Positions 52,351-63,000 of a stretch of DNA of 64,000 nt are shown in pieces. The stretch comes from Rhodopseudomonas_A palustris_F. GTDB taxonomy: Bacteria; Pseudomonadota; Alphaproteobacteria; Rhizobiales; Xanthobacteraceae. The DNA is taken from positions 1,240,001 to 1,304,000 of the forward strand of contig NC_007925.1 of NCBI RefSeq assembly GCF_000013745.1. The letters run 5' to 3'. Under the pieces are notes generated by a model, which made no database searches, was not told the origin of the DNA, and was given only the letters and a program-made list of their open reading frames with translations. The stretch's first letter is position 1; every line of letters starts with the position of its first letter. Both the position numbers and the translations under genes were made by a program.

Positions 52351-53577
52351 ATGCGCTTCAGCTTCATTCATGCCGCCGATCTCCACATCGACAGTCCGCT
52401 CGCCGGACTAAGCCTGAAGGACCAGGCGGTGGCGGCGCGTTTCGCGCAGGCCGGCCGGCGCGCGGTCGAGGCGCTGATCGAACAGACCATCGCCAGCAAG
52501 GCGGCGTTCCTGATCATCGCCGGCGACGTGTTCGACGGCGATTGGAAGGACGTCTCGACCGGGCTGTTTTTCGTCCGCGCCGTCAGCGCGCTCGATCGCG
52601 CCGGCATCCCGGTGGTCATGGTCAAGGGCAATCACGATGCCGCCAGCGTGATGTCGCGCGACCTGCCTTATCCCGACAGCGTCACCGTGTTCGGCTCCGG
52701 CAAGGCCTCGACCGTCACGCTCGAAGCGCATCGCGTGGCCTTGCATGGCCGCAGCTTTCCGAACCGGCTCACCGCGGATTTTGTCGAGAGCTATCCGCCG
52801 CGCCGCGACGGCTGGCTCAATATCGGCGTGCTACACACCTCGCTCGACGGCACCCGCGGCCACGAGGGCTACGCGCCGTGCAGCGTCGATGACCTCAAGC
52901 GCTTCGGCTATGATTATTGGGCGCTCGGCCACGTCCACGCCGCCGAGATCGTCAGCCGCGATCCGTGGATCGTCTATCCCGGCAATCTGCAGGGCCGCAG
53001 CGTGCGCGAGACCGGCGCCAAGGGCGCGGTGCGCGTCACCGTCGAAGACGGCCGCATCGTCGAGGTGACGCCGTTGGCGCTGGACGGCGCGCGCTGGGCG
53101 CAGTTGACGCTTGACGTCGCGGGGATCAGCAGCGAGGACGAGATGCTGGCGCGCTGCCGCGCCGCGCTCGCCGACGCGCAGGCGCAGAGCGAGGGCCGGC
53201 CGCTGGCGGCGCGTATCACGCTCACCGGCGCGACCTCGCTGCACAATCATCTCGTCGCGCGGCGCGAGACGTTGCAGGACGAACTGCGCGCCATCGGCTT
53301 TCAGCTCGGCGCCGAATGCTGGGTGGAACAGCTCAAGGTCAGAACCAGCCTCCCGGTGCTCACGGGCGCGGCGATGTCTGCCGCCGATGCGCTCGATGTC
53401 GATCAGCTGCTGCGCGAGGCGGCTTCCGATCCGGAATTCGCCACTGTGCTGGCCGAGCTCACCGACACCATCAAGGCGAAGTTGCCGAAGGATCTGCACG
53501 ACGAGCTCGATCGTTCGGAGGCATTGACGCGCTTGGCCGACGATGCGCGCGCGTTGCTCGCCGGAGACGTCGCGTGA
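52351..53577 (+). CDS. SbcD/YhaO-like DNA exonuclease subunit
   Basis: 408 residues. Calcineurin-type metallophosphatase with all metal motifs: HAADLHIDSPL, IAGDVFDGDW, VKGNHDA, LHTSLDG and LGHVHAAEI. The C-terminal part (about 260-400) is a helical capping region that should bind the ATPase partner. It is expected to act as the nuclease of a Mre11/Rad50-like complex with the next gene. The ATG at 52351 starts the MRFSFIHAADLH block. A 115-base gap separates it from the HerA-like gene, so cotranscription is likely but not certain. Confidence 0.9.
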   Translation: MRFSFIHAADLHIDSPLAGLSLKDQAVAARFAQAGRRAVEALIEQTIASKAAFLIIAGDVFDGDWKDVSTGLFFVRAVSALDRAGIPVVMVKGNHDAASVMSRDLPYPDSVTVFGSGKASTVTLEAHRVALHGRSFPNRLTADFVESYPPRRDGWLNIGVLHTSLDGTRGHEGYAPCSVDDLKRFGYDYWALGHVHAAEIVSRDPWIVYPGNLQGRSVRETGAKGAVRVTVEDGRIVEVTPLALDGARWAQLTLDVAGISSEDEMLARCRAALADAQAQSEGRPLAARITLTGATSLHNHLVARRETLQDELRAIGFQLGAECWVEQLKVRTSLPVLTGAAMSAADALDVDQLLREAASDPEFATVLAELTDTIKAKLPKDLHDELDRSEALTRLADDARALLAGDVA

Positions 53578-56500
53578 GGATCGAACAACTGGCGTTCGAG
53601 CGCTACGGCCGCTTCACCGATCGCAAGCTCGATTTCGCTGCCGGCGCGGCGTTGCACGTCGTGCTCGGCGCCAACGAAGCCGGCAAGACCTCGGCGCTGG
53701 CGGCGATCGGCGACCTGTTGTTCGGTTTCGGCGGCCGCACCGACTACGACTTCCTACACGAGAGCAAGACCCTGCGGATCGGCGGCAGCTTCCGCCATTC
53801 CGACGGCCGGCTGATTTCGGCGCGGCGCCGCAAGGGCAACAAGAACACTTTGATCGACGCCAACGATCAGCCGCTTCCCGACGATCTGCTGGCGCCGCTG
53901 CTCGCCGGGCTGTCGCGCGAGGCGTTCAGCCGCGAATTCGGACTGACCGCGCAGGCGCTGCGCGAGGGCGGCCACGATCTGCTCGATGCCGGCGGCCGGC
54001 TGGCGGAAACGCTGGCGGCGAGTTCGGCCGGCATGGCGTCGCTGTCGCAGACCCGATTGCGGCTGCAGAGCCAAGCCGACGAACTGTTCATGCCGCGCAA
54101 GTCCGGTTCGAAGCCGTTCTATCTGGCCGCCGAGCGGCGCGACACCGCCGACCGGGCGCTGCGCGACGCCATCGTCACCCGCGAGGCGGTGGCGCAAGCC
54201 GAGGCCGCGGTGCGCGAGGCGCGCCAGAAGCTCGAGAGGTTGAACGCCACGCACGCCGAGATCGGCGGCACGCTTTCGCTGTGGCAGCGCACGCTGCGGG
54301 TGCGCTCGCATCTGGCGCGACTCGACGGCATCGCTGCGGAACTGACGGCGCTGGCCGATCTGCCGATGGTCGCCGCCCCCGCGCTGACCGAGTGGCGCGC
54401 TGCGCTGGAAACTTTCGCGGCGCTGCAACGCGAGCTATCAGCGCTGGAGGCGGACGCCGCGGCCGATGCCGCCGAGATCGCCGCGATGGCGGTGGACCAG
54501 ACCCTGCTGGCCGAAGCCGCGACCATCGACGGCTTGCGCGAACGGCTCGGCGCGGTGCGCAAGGCGCTGGAGGATTTGCCGAAGCGCAGGCAAGCTCACG
54601 AGTCGGCGCAGGCTCAGCTGGATGACGCCGCGCAGCGGCTCGGGCTCACGTCGCATCGCGAGGTGCTGGCGCAATTGCCGAGCGATCCGGCGCTGGCGCA
54701 GGCCCGCGACTTGATCGCGCAGACCGCGCGCGCCGAACAGGCGATCGTTGAGGCCGAAGTGCGCTGCGCGCGGGCGCAGCAGGAGCACGATACGTTTGCG
54801 GCCGAGCAGGCCGAGGCCACTGCCGTGGTCGACATCGATCAGTTGCGCCAGCGCTTCGATGCGCTCGGCGAAATCCCGGCGCAGGCCGACCGGCTGCGCC
54901 GCGATCGCGCCAGTTTGCAGATCGAGACCGACGCGCTGGTGGCAGCCTCGGGGTCGCTCGATCCGTCGCCCGGCGCGCTCGACCGGCTGCGCGCGCTGCC
55001 GGCGCCCGACAATGCAACGATCGCAAAATTCTCCCGTGCCGCCGAAGTCGGCGAGGCCGAGGTGCAGCGGCTCAACGAAGCGCTGGCCACGACCGATGCC
55101 GCGATCGCCACCACCGAGGCCGAATTGGCGCGGCTGTCGCAGGCCGGCGTGGTGCCGACGCGCGGCGATCTGGTCCGCGTCCGCGGCGAACGCGACCAGC
55201 ACTTCACCGGCCTGCGCGCCGCTTTGGCCGGCGACCGCAACCTGGCGGAACGCCAGCTCGATGCGGCGGAGCAAGCCTCGCAGAGCATCGACCGTGTCAC
55301 CGACCTGTTGCTGACCGATACCGAGCGCGCCACCCGCCACGAGGATGCGCAGCAGCGGCTGGCCGCCGGCCGCGACGAGCGCGCACGCCAACACGACAAG
55401 CTCACCGGCCTGCAGGCGCGGCTCGCCGAGGTCGAGACCGCCTGGCGCGGTAGCTGGGCGGCCTCTGGACTCCAGCCGCGCAGCCCGGCCGAGATGCTGC
55501 GCTGGCGCGAGCGGTTCGACGACATTTTGAAACGTCTCGAGCGATGCGACGCGCAGAAGGCCGGGCTCGATGCGCTGGCGGCTGCACTGGAGCAGGGCAA
55601 GCTCGCCGTCGCGGGCTTTCTCGACAGCACCGGCCGCGTTGCTGATCGCGCGCTGGCGGCGGATTTGCTTTATCGCGAGGCCAAGGCGCGGTTCGAGGCG
55701 TTGCAGGGCGCCTGGGCCGAGGCCAAGGCGCGCGCTGTGGCCAAGACTCGGGTCGAACGCGATCTGTTGGAGGCGACGGCGGCGCGCGAAACCGCGCAAA
55801 CCGCGCTCGCACAGCACCGCGCGGCTTGGCCCGCGGCGATGGCGGGCATCGGGCAAGATACCGGCGCGACGCCGGTGCAGGCCGCCGCGGCTTTAGCTGT
55901 GTGGCAATCGGTGGCGGTGCCGAAGGCGGCCTATCAGCTCGAAGGCCACCGGGTGACCGCGATCGAGGCGGATCTTGCAGCGTTCGATGCTGACGTATTC
56001 GACATCGTCGACCGGGTCGCGCCAACGCTGCGATCCGACTCCGCGCAACAATCGCTGGCGCGGCTGGTGGAGAAACTCGACGCCACCCGGCGGGACGCCG
56101 AGACCTGTCGGCGGCTGCACGAGGCGGCGATCAAGCGCGCCGCCAGCCGCAACGCGCTATTGGCCCGCCGTGCCACGACCGAACTGCTGCTGGGTGAAGC
56201 CTGCCGCGCTCTCGGCGTCGCGGCCACCGCTGAACTGGCATTGCCGTTAGAGCGCGCCTTGGAGCGGCAGCGCCTGGAGACCGACCAGGAGACGCTGCGA
56301 CGTGATCTGTACGAAATCGCCGACGGTCGCGACGAAGCCGCGCTGCGGCAGCAGCGTGAGGGCCTCGATCTCGACCGGCTGACCGGCGACATCGATCGCG
56401 AGACGCTGCGGCAGACCCAATTGCTCGACGACATCGCCGCGGCGTCGGCGCTGCTGCACCAGGCCCAAGCCGACTGCGCCGCGCTGACCAAGGGCCGCGA

Positions 56501-57032
56501 CGCCGCCGCGCAGGCAGCCGAACGCGCCGAGGCCAATGCCGAATTGCTGTCGATCGCCGAGCGCTGGCTGCTCCGCGCGGCGGCGTCGCGGCTCGCCACG
56601 CGCGCCATCGAACGGCATCGCGCGATGGTGCAGGATCCCTTGATCGCGCGCGCCAGCACGCTATTCGCCACCGCGACCGGGGCGGCCTTCGCAGGGCTCG
56701 GCATCGATTACGGCGACGACGACCAGCCGGTGCTGGTGGCGCGGCGCGGCGCCGGCGAGCAGGTGGCGGTCGCGGGGCTCAGCGAAGGCAGCCGCGATCA
56801 GTTGTTTCTGGCGTTGCGGCTGGCGCTGTTGGAGCGCCGCACTTCGGAGCCGATGCCGTTCATCGGCGACGACCTATTGACCAGCTTCGACGAGCCACGC
56901 ACGCTGGCGACGCTGCGGTTGCTCGCCGAAGCCGGCCAGCAACGCCAGATCATCCTGTTCACCCATCATCGCCATGTTGCCGATCTGGCGCGGTCGCTCA
57001 ACGATCGGCCGATCGAGCTGATCGAGCTGTGA
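53574..57032 (+). CDS. SbcC/YhaN-like ATPase with long coiled coils
   Basis: 1152 residues. The N-terminal ATPase lobe has LGANEAGKTSALAAIGDLLFGF (Walker A Gly32-Thr39). A very long Ala/Glu/Arg/Leu-rich segment (about 200-1000) forms coiled coils. The C-terminal lobe has the signature-like LSEGSRDQLFLALRLAL, Walker B PFIGDDLLTSFDE, and LFTHHRH. This is the Rad50/SMC-like partner of the upstream exonuclease (YhaN type, AAA_27). The GTG start overlaps the SbcD-like stop by four bases (GTGA), so the pair is coupled. Confidence 0.92.
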   Translation: MRIEQLAFERYGRFTDRKLDFAAGAALHVVLGANEAGKTSALAAIGDLLFGFGGRTDYDFLHESKTLRIGGSFRHSDGRLISARRRKGNKNTLIDANDQPLPDDLLAPLLAGLSREAFSREFGLTAQALREGGHDLLDAGGRLAETLAASSAGMASLSQTRLRLQSQADELFMPRKSGSKPFYLAAERRDTADRALRDAIVTREAVAQAEAAVREARQKLERLNATHAEIGGTLSLWQRTLRVRSHLARLDGIAAELTALADLPMVAAPALTEWRAALETFAALQRELSALEADAAADAAEIAAMAVDQTLLAEAATIDGLRERLGAVRKALEDLPKRRQAHESAQAQLDDAAQRLGLTSHREVLAQLPSDPALAQARDLIAQTARAEQAIVEAEVRCARAQQEHDTFAAEQAEATAVVDIDQLRQRFDALGEIPAQADRLRRDRASLQIETDALVAASGSLDPSPGALDRLRALPAPDNATIAKFSRAAEVGEAEVQRLNEALATTDAAIATTEAELARLSQAGVVPTRGDLVRVRGERDQHFTGLRAALAGDRNLAERQLDAAEQASQSIDRVTDLLLTDTERATRHEDAQQRLAAGRDERARQHDKLTGLQARLAEVETAWRGSWAASGLQPRSPAEMLRWRERFDDILKRLERCDAQKAGLDALAAALEQGKLAVAGFLDSTGRVADRALAADLLYREAKARFEALQGAWAEAKARAVAKTRVERDLLEATAARETAQTALAQHRAAWPAAMAGIGQDTGATPVQAAAALAVWQSVAVPKAAYQLEGHRVTAIEADLAAFDADVFDIVDRVAPTLRSDSAQQSLARLVEKLDATRRDAETCRRLHEAAIKRAASRNALLARRATTELLLGEACRALGVAATAELALPLERALERQRLETDQETLRRDLYEIADGRDEAALRQQREGLDLDRLTGDIDRETLRQTQLLDDIAAASALLHQAQADCAALTKGRDAAAQAAERAEANAELLSIAERWLLRAAASRLATRAIERHRAMVQDPLIARASTLFATATGAAFAGLGIDYGDDDQPVLVARRGAGEQVAVAGLSEGSRDQLFLALRLALLERRTSEPMPFIGDDLLTSFDEPRTLATLRLLAEAGQQRQIILFTHHRHVADLARSLNDRPIELIEL

Positions 57033-57081
57033 GATGCTTCAGTTGCGACCGGATGGCAGTCGACACAACCGCTGCAAACTG

Positions 57082-57103
57082 AACTAAACTGAACAGTTTA
57101 GTT
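57082..57103. promoter_or_regulatory. Palindromic TetR-type operator
   Basis: Perfect 10-bp arms aactaaactg and cagtttagtt around a two-base centre. It lies 85 bases ahead of the TetR-family gene, which probably binds it to repress itself and the downstream efflux genes. Confidence 0.8.
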
Positions 57104-57187
57104 TTCTTGCCGAACTCCGCCCGTTGCGGTAAACGTGAAGTAGCGGCTGACCCTCAGGCGGTCGCCCGCTGACAAGCGAACCTCGCC

Positions 57188-57853
57188 ATGCCGCACGCCG
57201 CCACCGCTATTCGAGACCCGAAGGAAAATCGCAAGGCCCGGCAGATTCTCGATGCCGCCCGCGCGCTGTTTCTGACGCACGGCTTCGACGCCAGCAGCAT
57301 GGAGGCGATCGCCCGCGAGGCCGGGGTTTCCAAGGCGACGCTCTACGTTCATTTCGCCAGCAAGGATGATCTCCTGCTGGCGCTGGTCGACGACGAATGC
57401 CGGCGGCTCGGGCCGCAGACGCTCTGGCAGCCGGACGGCGCAATCGATGTCGAACGCGATCTGCAGGCGATCGCCCGCGGCTACACCGCGTTTTTCTTGC
57501 ATGATCGCGGTCGCGGTTTGCACCGCTTGGTGATCGGCCACGCCCAGCGCTTTCCGCAGATGGCCGAGGTCTTCATGATCGCCGGTCCGCTCCGATGCGA
57601 GGCGGAAGTCGCGGCGTTTCTGCGCGCCGCCGAAGCCCAAGGCCTGCTGCGGATACCGGACGTGCCGCTCGCTGCGGTGCAATTCCTCAATCTGGTGCAG
57701 GGGCGACTGCAATTGCAGTGGGAGTTGTCGATGGAGCCGCCGAACGCCGCCGACTACGAGGCGCTGATCGAAGGAGGGATTCGCGTGTTTCTCGCCGCCT
57801 ATGGGGCACCGCCGCGCGATGAGCACCGCGCCGGTCAGCATCCCGTCAGCTAA
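57188..57853 (+). CDS. TetR/AcrR family transcriptional repressor
   Basis: 221 residues. N-terminal helix-turn-helix: ARQILDAARALFLTHGFDASSMEAIAREAGVSKATLYVHFASKDDLLLALV (residues 17-67). The C-terminal ligand domain contains RLVIGHAQRFPQMAEVFMIAGP, typical of AcrR-like efflux regulators (TetR_C group with the AefR-type C-domain). It heads a rightward cluster of a PepSY protein and an RND pump, its likely targets. Confidence 0.91.
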   Translation: MPHAATAIRDPKENRKARQILDAARALFLTHGFDASSMEAIAREAGVSKATLYVHFASKDDLLLALVDDECRRLGPQTLWQPDGAIDVERDLQAIARGYTAFFLHDRGRGLHRLVIGHAQRFPQMAEVFMIAGPLRCEAEVAAFLRAAEAQGLLRIPDVPLAAVQFLNLVQGRLQLQWELSMEPPNAADYEALIEGGIRVFLAAYGAPPRDEHRAGQHPVS

Positions 57854-57925
57854 CCTCGGATACAACGACGTGCCGACCCTGCGCGGGCTGTCATTCGCTG
57901 CGGAGTTCGGATCACGGAGACTGCC

Positions 57926-58849
57926 ATGAACAACGCACTGCTCTTGAAACTTCATCGCTGGACCAGCCTGGTGTTCGCGCTGCCGCTGATCGTGGTGCTG
58001 CTCACCGGCTTGATCTTGTCGTTCGAGCCGATCGTGCAGGACCGCGCGCTGGATCCTGCGCTGGTCAATGCCGACCGCGTCACATCTCTGATTCAGCGCT
58101 TCGATCCCGACGGCCGGGCCCGCGGATTGTCGATCAGCGCAGTCGGCCAGCGGCTGCAGCTGCAAGGTACCCCGGCGCCGGCGATCGATCTGGTGACCGG
58201 CGAGGCTGCGACCACCAGCGATGTGGCGGGCAGCGTCATTCTGTGGTCGCGGCGCACCCATGAGCATCTGTTCGATCAGGAATGGCTGCTGATCGCCTCG
58301 ACCATCGGCATGGTGGCGATCATGATCATCGGCACCCTGATGGGCCTGCCGCGGCTGCGCAACAGCCTCGCCGGCTGGCACAAGGGCATGGCCTGGTTCA
58401 CGATTCCGTTGCTGTTGCTGAGCCCGATCACGGCCCTGTTCATGCTGTCCGGTATCACCTTCCAGGGCGCGCCGCCGGCCGCGGCCGCCAAGCCGTTGCC
58501 GCTGATCGAGGCGGTCCGCGCGATCGCGCAATCCCACGATCTGGCCAAGCTGACCTCGTTGCGCAATCGCGGCGGCCGGGTGATGGCGAGGATCTACGAG
58601 GACGGCGAACTGCGCGCCTATACGGTCAGCGCCGACGGCGTCGCGCCGCTGCCGCGCAACTGGCCGCGGTTGCTGCATGAGGGCAATTGGTGGACGTTGC
58701 TGTCTGGCTCGCTCAACGTCATCACCTCGGTCGTGCTGATCGGACTGCTCGGCACCGGCCTGGTGATGTGGGGACGGCGCAAGCTGCGGCCGCGCAACCG
58801 CCGTGCCGTCGACGTCGGCCGCGGCGCCGCCGTCGGGCCAGTGTCGTAA
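57926..58849 (+). CDS. PepSY-associated transmembrane protein
   Basis: 307 residues with four predicted membrane helices: an N-terminal one (LHRWTSLVFALPLIVVLLTGLILSFEP), two central ones around 125-185, and a C-terminal one near 270-290. The LHRW start and the PepSY-like periplasmic regions are typical of the PiuB/PepSY_TM group, which includes reductases acting on siderophore-bound iron and flavin-linked electron carriers. The role here is unknown. Lies 72 bases after the TetR gene. Confidence 0.8.
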   Translation: MNNALLLKLHRWTSLVFALPLIVVLLTGLILSFEPIVQDRALDPALVNADRVTSLIQRFDPDGRARGLSISAVGQRLQLQGTPAPAIDLVTGEAATTSDVAGSVILWSRRTHEHLFDQEWLLIASTIGMVAIMIIGTLMGLPRLRNSLAGWHKGMAWFTIPLLLLSPITALFMLSGITFQGAPPAAAAKPLPLIEAVRAIAQSHDLAKLTSLRNRGGRVMARIYEDGELRAYTVSADGVAPLPRNWPRLLHEGNWWTLLSGSLNVITSVVLIGLLGTGLVMWGRRKLRPRNRRAVDVGRGAAVGPVS

Positions 58850-58911
58850 AGTGTCATAAGATAATAAAGGTCGCGGCTTTAGGGCCGCGGCCAAATGTCG
58901 GAGTATTTTTG

Positions 58912-60057
58912 ATGTTGCGTGTTGCCTGCCCGTTGCTGATCGCCGCGTTCCTCGTCGCTGGTTCGCCGGCATCTGCCCAGATGCCCGGCGGCGGGCCGCC
59001 CGCGGTCGGCACGGTAGTGGCGGCGCCGCAACCGATCACCGAGACCACCGAACTCAACGGCCGGGTGCAGGCGATCGGCCGCGTCGACCTCACCGCACGG
59101 GTCAATGCCTTCCTGCAGGAGCAGCTGTTCGTCGAAGGCGCCGAGGTGAAAAAGGGCGACCTGTTGTTCCGGCTCGAGCAGCCGCCGTTCCAGGCCGACG
59201 TCGAAGCCAAGCGCGCCGCAGTCGCCCAGGCCGAGGCGCAGCTCGACTACGCCGACCTGGCGCTGGCGCGCGCAGATCAATTGCTGAAGACCGCGGCGGG
59301 CAGCCAGAGCACCGCCGACAACGCCCGCGCGGCGCAGCGCACCGCGGCGGCGCAGCTGCGCTCGGCCAAGGCACAGCTCCAGCAGTCGGAAATCAATCTC
59401 GGCTACACCGAGATCCGTTCGCCGATCGACGGCCGCATCGGCCGCATCCAGGTCACCGTCGGCAACGTGGTCGGCGCCTCGTCCGGCGTGCTGGCGACCG
59501 TGGTCAGCCAGGACCCGATCCATGTGGTGTTTCCGATCTCGGTGAAGCGGCTATTGCTGCTGCGCGAGCAATTGGCGACGCAAGGCGGCTTCGACGCGGT
59601 GCGGCTGCGATTGCGGTTGCCCGACGGCCGGCTCTACGGCGAAGTCGGCAAATTGCAGTTCGTCGACATCAACGTCGCCCGCGACACCGACAGCATCATC
59701 CTGCGCGGCGTCATCGCCAATCCGCTGTTGCCGGGCGGCGGCCGCGAACTGACCAACGAGGAAATGGTGCGGGTGGTGCTGGAAAACGTCACGCCGCGCG
59801 AATTGATGACGATCCCGCGTGCTGCGATCTTGACCGATCAGCAAGGCGACTACGTCTATGTGGTCGGCGACAAAGACATCGCCCAGCCGCGCCGGGTCAA
59901 GCTCGGGCAATCCACCGCCGACACCGCGGTGATCAACAGCGGCCTCAATGGCGGCGAACGCGTCGTCGTTGAAGGCCTGCAGCGGGTGCGGCCCAACGCG
60001 CCGGTGGCGCCGTCGCCGATCGACGCCCAGGCCTCCCGGCCGAACAGCAAGGGCTGA
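58912..60057 (+). CDS. RND efflux periplasmic adaptor (membrane fusion protein)
   Basis: 381 residues. Signal peptide 1-23 (MLRVACPLLIAAFLVAGSPA). The lipoyl/hairpin region (LFVEGAEVKKGDLLFRLEQPPFQADVEAKRAAVAQAEAQL) and the barrel part (INLGYTEIRSPIDGRIGRI, TVGNVVG) match AcrA/MexA-type adaptors. It links the inner-membrane RND pump to an outer-membrane channel; no channel gene is adjacent. The start at 58912 is where the signal peptide begins. The pump gene follows four bases after its stop. Confidence 0.92.
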   Translation: MLRVACPLLIAAFLVAGSPASAQMPGGGPPAVGTVVAAPQPITETTELNGRVQAIGRVDLTARVNAFLQEQLFVEGAEVKKGDLLFRLEQPPFQADVEAKRAAVAQAEAQLDYADLALARADQLLKTAAGSQSTADNARAAQRTAAAQLRSAKAQLQQSEINLGYTEIRSPIDGRIGRIQVTVGNVVGASSGVLATVVSQDPIHVVFPISVKRLLLLREQLATQGGFDAVRLRLRLPDGRLYGEVGKLQFVDINVARDTDSIILRGVIANPLLPGGGRELTNEEMVRVVLENVTPRELMTIPRAAILTDQQGDYVYVVGDKDIAQPRRVKLGQSTADTAVINSGLNGGERVVVEGLQRVRPNAPVAPSPIDAQASRPNSKG

Positions 60058-60061
60058 GCCG

Positions 60062-63000
60062 ATGATCTCCGATCTGTTCATCGACCGGCCGCGGCTGGCC
60101 GTCGTCGTCGCCCTGGTCACCACGCTGGTCGGCGGACTGGCGATGTTGCGGATTCCGGTGTCGCAATTGCCCGACATCGTGCCGCCGCAGGTCCGGGTCT
60201 CGACCAACTTCCCCGGCGCGTCCGCGGAAGTGCTGGAATCCACCGTCGCGCAGCCGATCGAGGCCAAAGTCGTCGGCGTCGACAAGATGCTCTACATGAA
60301 GAGCTCGAGCGGCAACGATGGCTCCTACACGCTCGACGTCTCGTTCGCGCTCGGCAGCAATCCCGACATCAACACCGTCAACGTCAACAACCGGGTGCAG
60401 AACGCGTTGTCGCAGCTGCCGGCAGAGGTGCGGCTGCAGGGCGTGGCCGTGCAGAAGCGCTCGTCGTCGATGCTGCAGGTCGTCGACATGTCGAGCAAGG
60501 GCGGCAAATACGACCCGGTGTTTCTGACCAATTACGGTCTGATCAACGTGGTGGACGAACTCGCCCGCGTCCCCGGCGTCGGCGAGGCGACGTTGTTCGG
60601 CCGGCTCAACTATTCGATGCGGATCTGGTTCGACATCGAGCGGCTGTCCAGCCTCGGCATGGTGCCGTCGGACGTGGTGGCGGCGATCAGCGCGCAGAAC
60701 GTCCAGGCGCCGGTCGGCCGGATCGGCGCGCAGCCGGTGCCGGACGATCAGAAATTCCAGATCAATCTGCAGACCCAGGGCCGGCTGACCAAGCCGGAGG
60801 AATTCGGCGCCATCGTGCTGCGCGCCAACGCCGACGGCTCGGTGCTGCGGGTCAGTGACGTCGCTCGCGTCGAGCTCGGCGCGCTGAGCGAGGACACCCA
60901 CGCCCGGCTCAACGGCGATCCGACGGTCGGCATCGGCATCTTCCAGGCGCCCGGCGCCAATGCCATCAACACCGCGACCGCGGTCAGGGCCAAGCTCGAC
61001 GAGTTGCGGCAGCGCTTTCCCGACGGCGTGCAGGCGCGCGTGGTGTTCGACTCCACGGTGTTCGTCAACGACACCATCAAGGCGGTGATGCACACGCTGC
61101 TCGAAGCCTTCGCGCTGGTCGCATTGGTGGTGTTCCTGTTCCTCGGCAATCTGCGCGCCACGCTGATTCCGATCATCGCGGTGCCGGTCAGCCTGATCGG
61201 CACCTTCGCGGTGCTGCTGGCGCTCGGCGCCTCGGTCAACACGGTGTCGCTGCTGGCTTTGGTGCTCGCCATCGGCATCGTGGTCGACGACGCCATCGTG
61301 GTGGTGGAGAACGTCGAACGGGTGATGGAGGAGGAGCCGGAGCTGTCTCCCGCCGACGCCACTAAGAAGGCGATGAACCAGGTCACCGCGCCGATCATCG
61401 CCATCACGCTGGTGCTGTTGTCGGTGTTCGTGCCGATCGGCTTTCTGCCCGGCATCATGGGCGAGTTGTTCCGGCAATTCGCCATCACCATCAGCGCCGC
61501 GATGCTGATCTCCGCGATCAACGCGCTGACGCTGTCGCCGGCGCTCTGCGCGGTGTTCCTGCGCCACGGCGGGCCGCGCCGCGGCGTGATGCATTGGATC
61601 GGACGGCGCATCGACGGCGCCCGCGACCGCTATGCCGGCGCGGTGCGGATCGCGCTGCACCGCCCGGCGCTGTCGATCCTGATCGTGATCGGCTGCGGCC
61701 TCGGCATCGCCGCGCTCAACGGCACCACGCCGAGCGGCTTCCTGCCGGAAGAAGATCAGGGCGCGTTCTTCATCAACGTGCAATTGCCCGACGGCGCCTC
61801 GGTGGCGCGCACCGAAGAAACCGTGATCGCGGTGGAAAACATCGTCAAGACCATGCCGCAGGTCCGCGACGTGCTGTCGATCGTCGGATTGTCGCTGCTC
61901 GACAATTATTCCGCCAGCAACAATGCCTTCATGATCGTGCAATTGAAGCCGTTCGAGGACCGCCGCGCCGCCTCCTCGTCGGCGCAGACGCTGATCGCCA
62001 AGACCTTCGGCGCCGTGCAGCAGGTCCGCACCGCGACGGTGCTGCCGTTCAACCTGCCGCCGGTGATCGGGTTGTCGACCGCCGGCGGCTTCCAGTATCA
62101 GCTGGAATCGCTGGAAGGCGCCGAGCCCGCGGCGTTGGGCAGCGTCACCAACGGGCTGCTCGCCGCCGGCAATCAGCACCCGCAGCTGACCCGGGTGTTC
62201 AGCACCTATGGCGCCAACGCGCCGTCCTACTATCTCGATATCGACCGCGAGAAGGCGCAGTCGCTCGGCGTCACCATCAACGACATCTTCTCCGCGCTGC
62301 AAATCACGCTCGGCGGGCTCTACATCAACAACTTCAACATGTTCGGCCGCACCTGGCAGGTCAACCTGCAGGGCGACGCGGAAGGCCGCCGCGACCTGCC
62401 GGCGCTGTGGGACATCTACGTCCGCAACGCCAAGGGCACCATGGTGCCGCTGCAGTCGATCGCGTCGGTGCGCAGCGTCACCGGGCCCGCGGTGATCACC
62501 CGCTACAACAATTATCGCTCAGTCACCATCAACGGTTCGCCGGCGGCCGGCGTGTCCTCGGGCGCCGCGATGGCGGCGATGGCGGAAGTGTCGCAGAAGA
62601 CGCTGCCGCCGGGCTACGCCTTCGAGTGGACCGGCACCGCCTATCAGGAGCACGAGGCGGTCGGCAAGACCGGCTACATCCTCGGGCTGGCGCTGTTGTT
62701 CGCCTATCTGTTCCTGGTGGCGCTGTATGAGAGCTGGGTGATTCCGATCCCGGTGCTGCTGTCGGTGTCGATCGCGGTGCTCGGCGCCTTCGTCGGCGTG
62801 CTGATCGCCGGCGTCACGCTGGATCTCTACGCCCAGATCGGCCTCGTCGTGCTGATCGCGCTGTCGGCCAAGAACGGCATCCTGATCGTCGAATTCGCCA
62901 AGGAACAGCGCGAGGCCGGGCTGTCGATCACCGAGGCCGCGGTGCTCGGCGCCCGCTTGCGATTCCGCGCGGTGATGATGACCTCGATCGCTTTCATCTT

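Noticed and set aside
59945..62302. A 785-codon minus-strand frame opposite the RND pump
   Set aside because: Shadow of the pump gene, dominated by His, Arg, Asp and Gln with no domain pattern.
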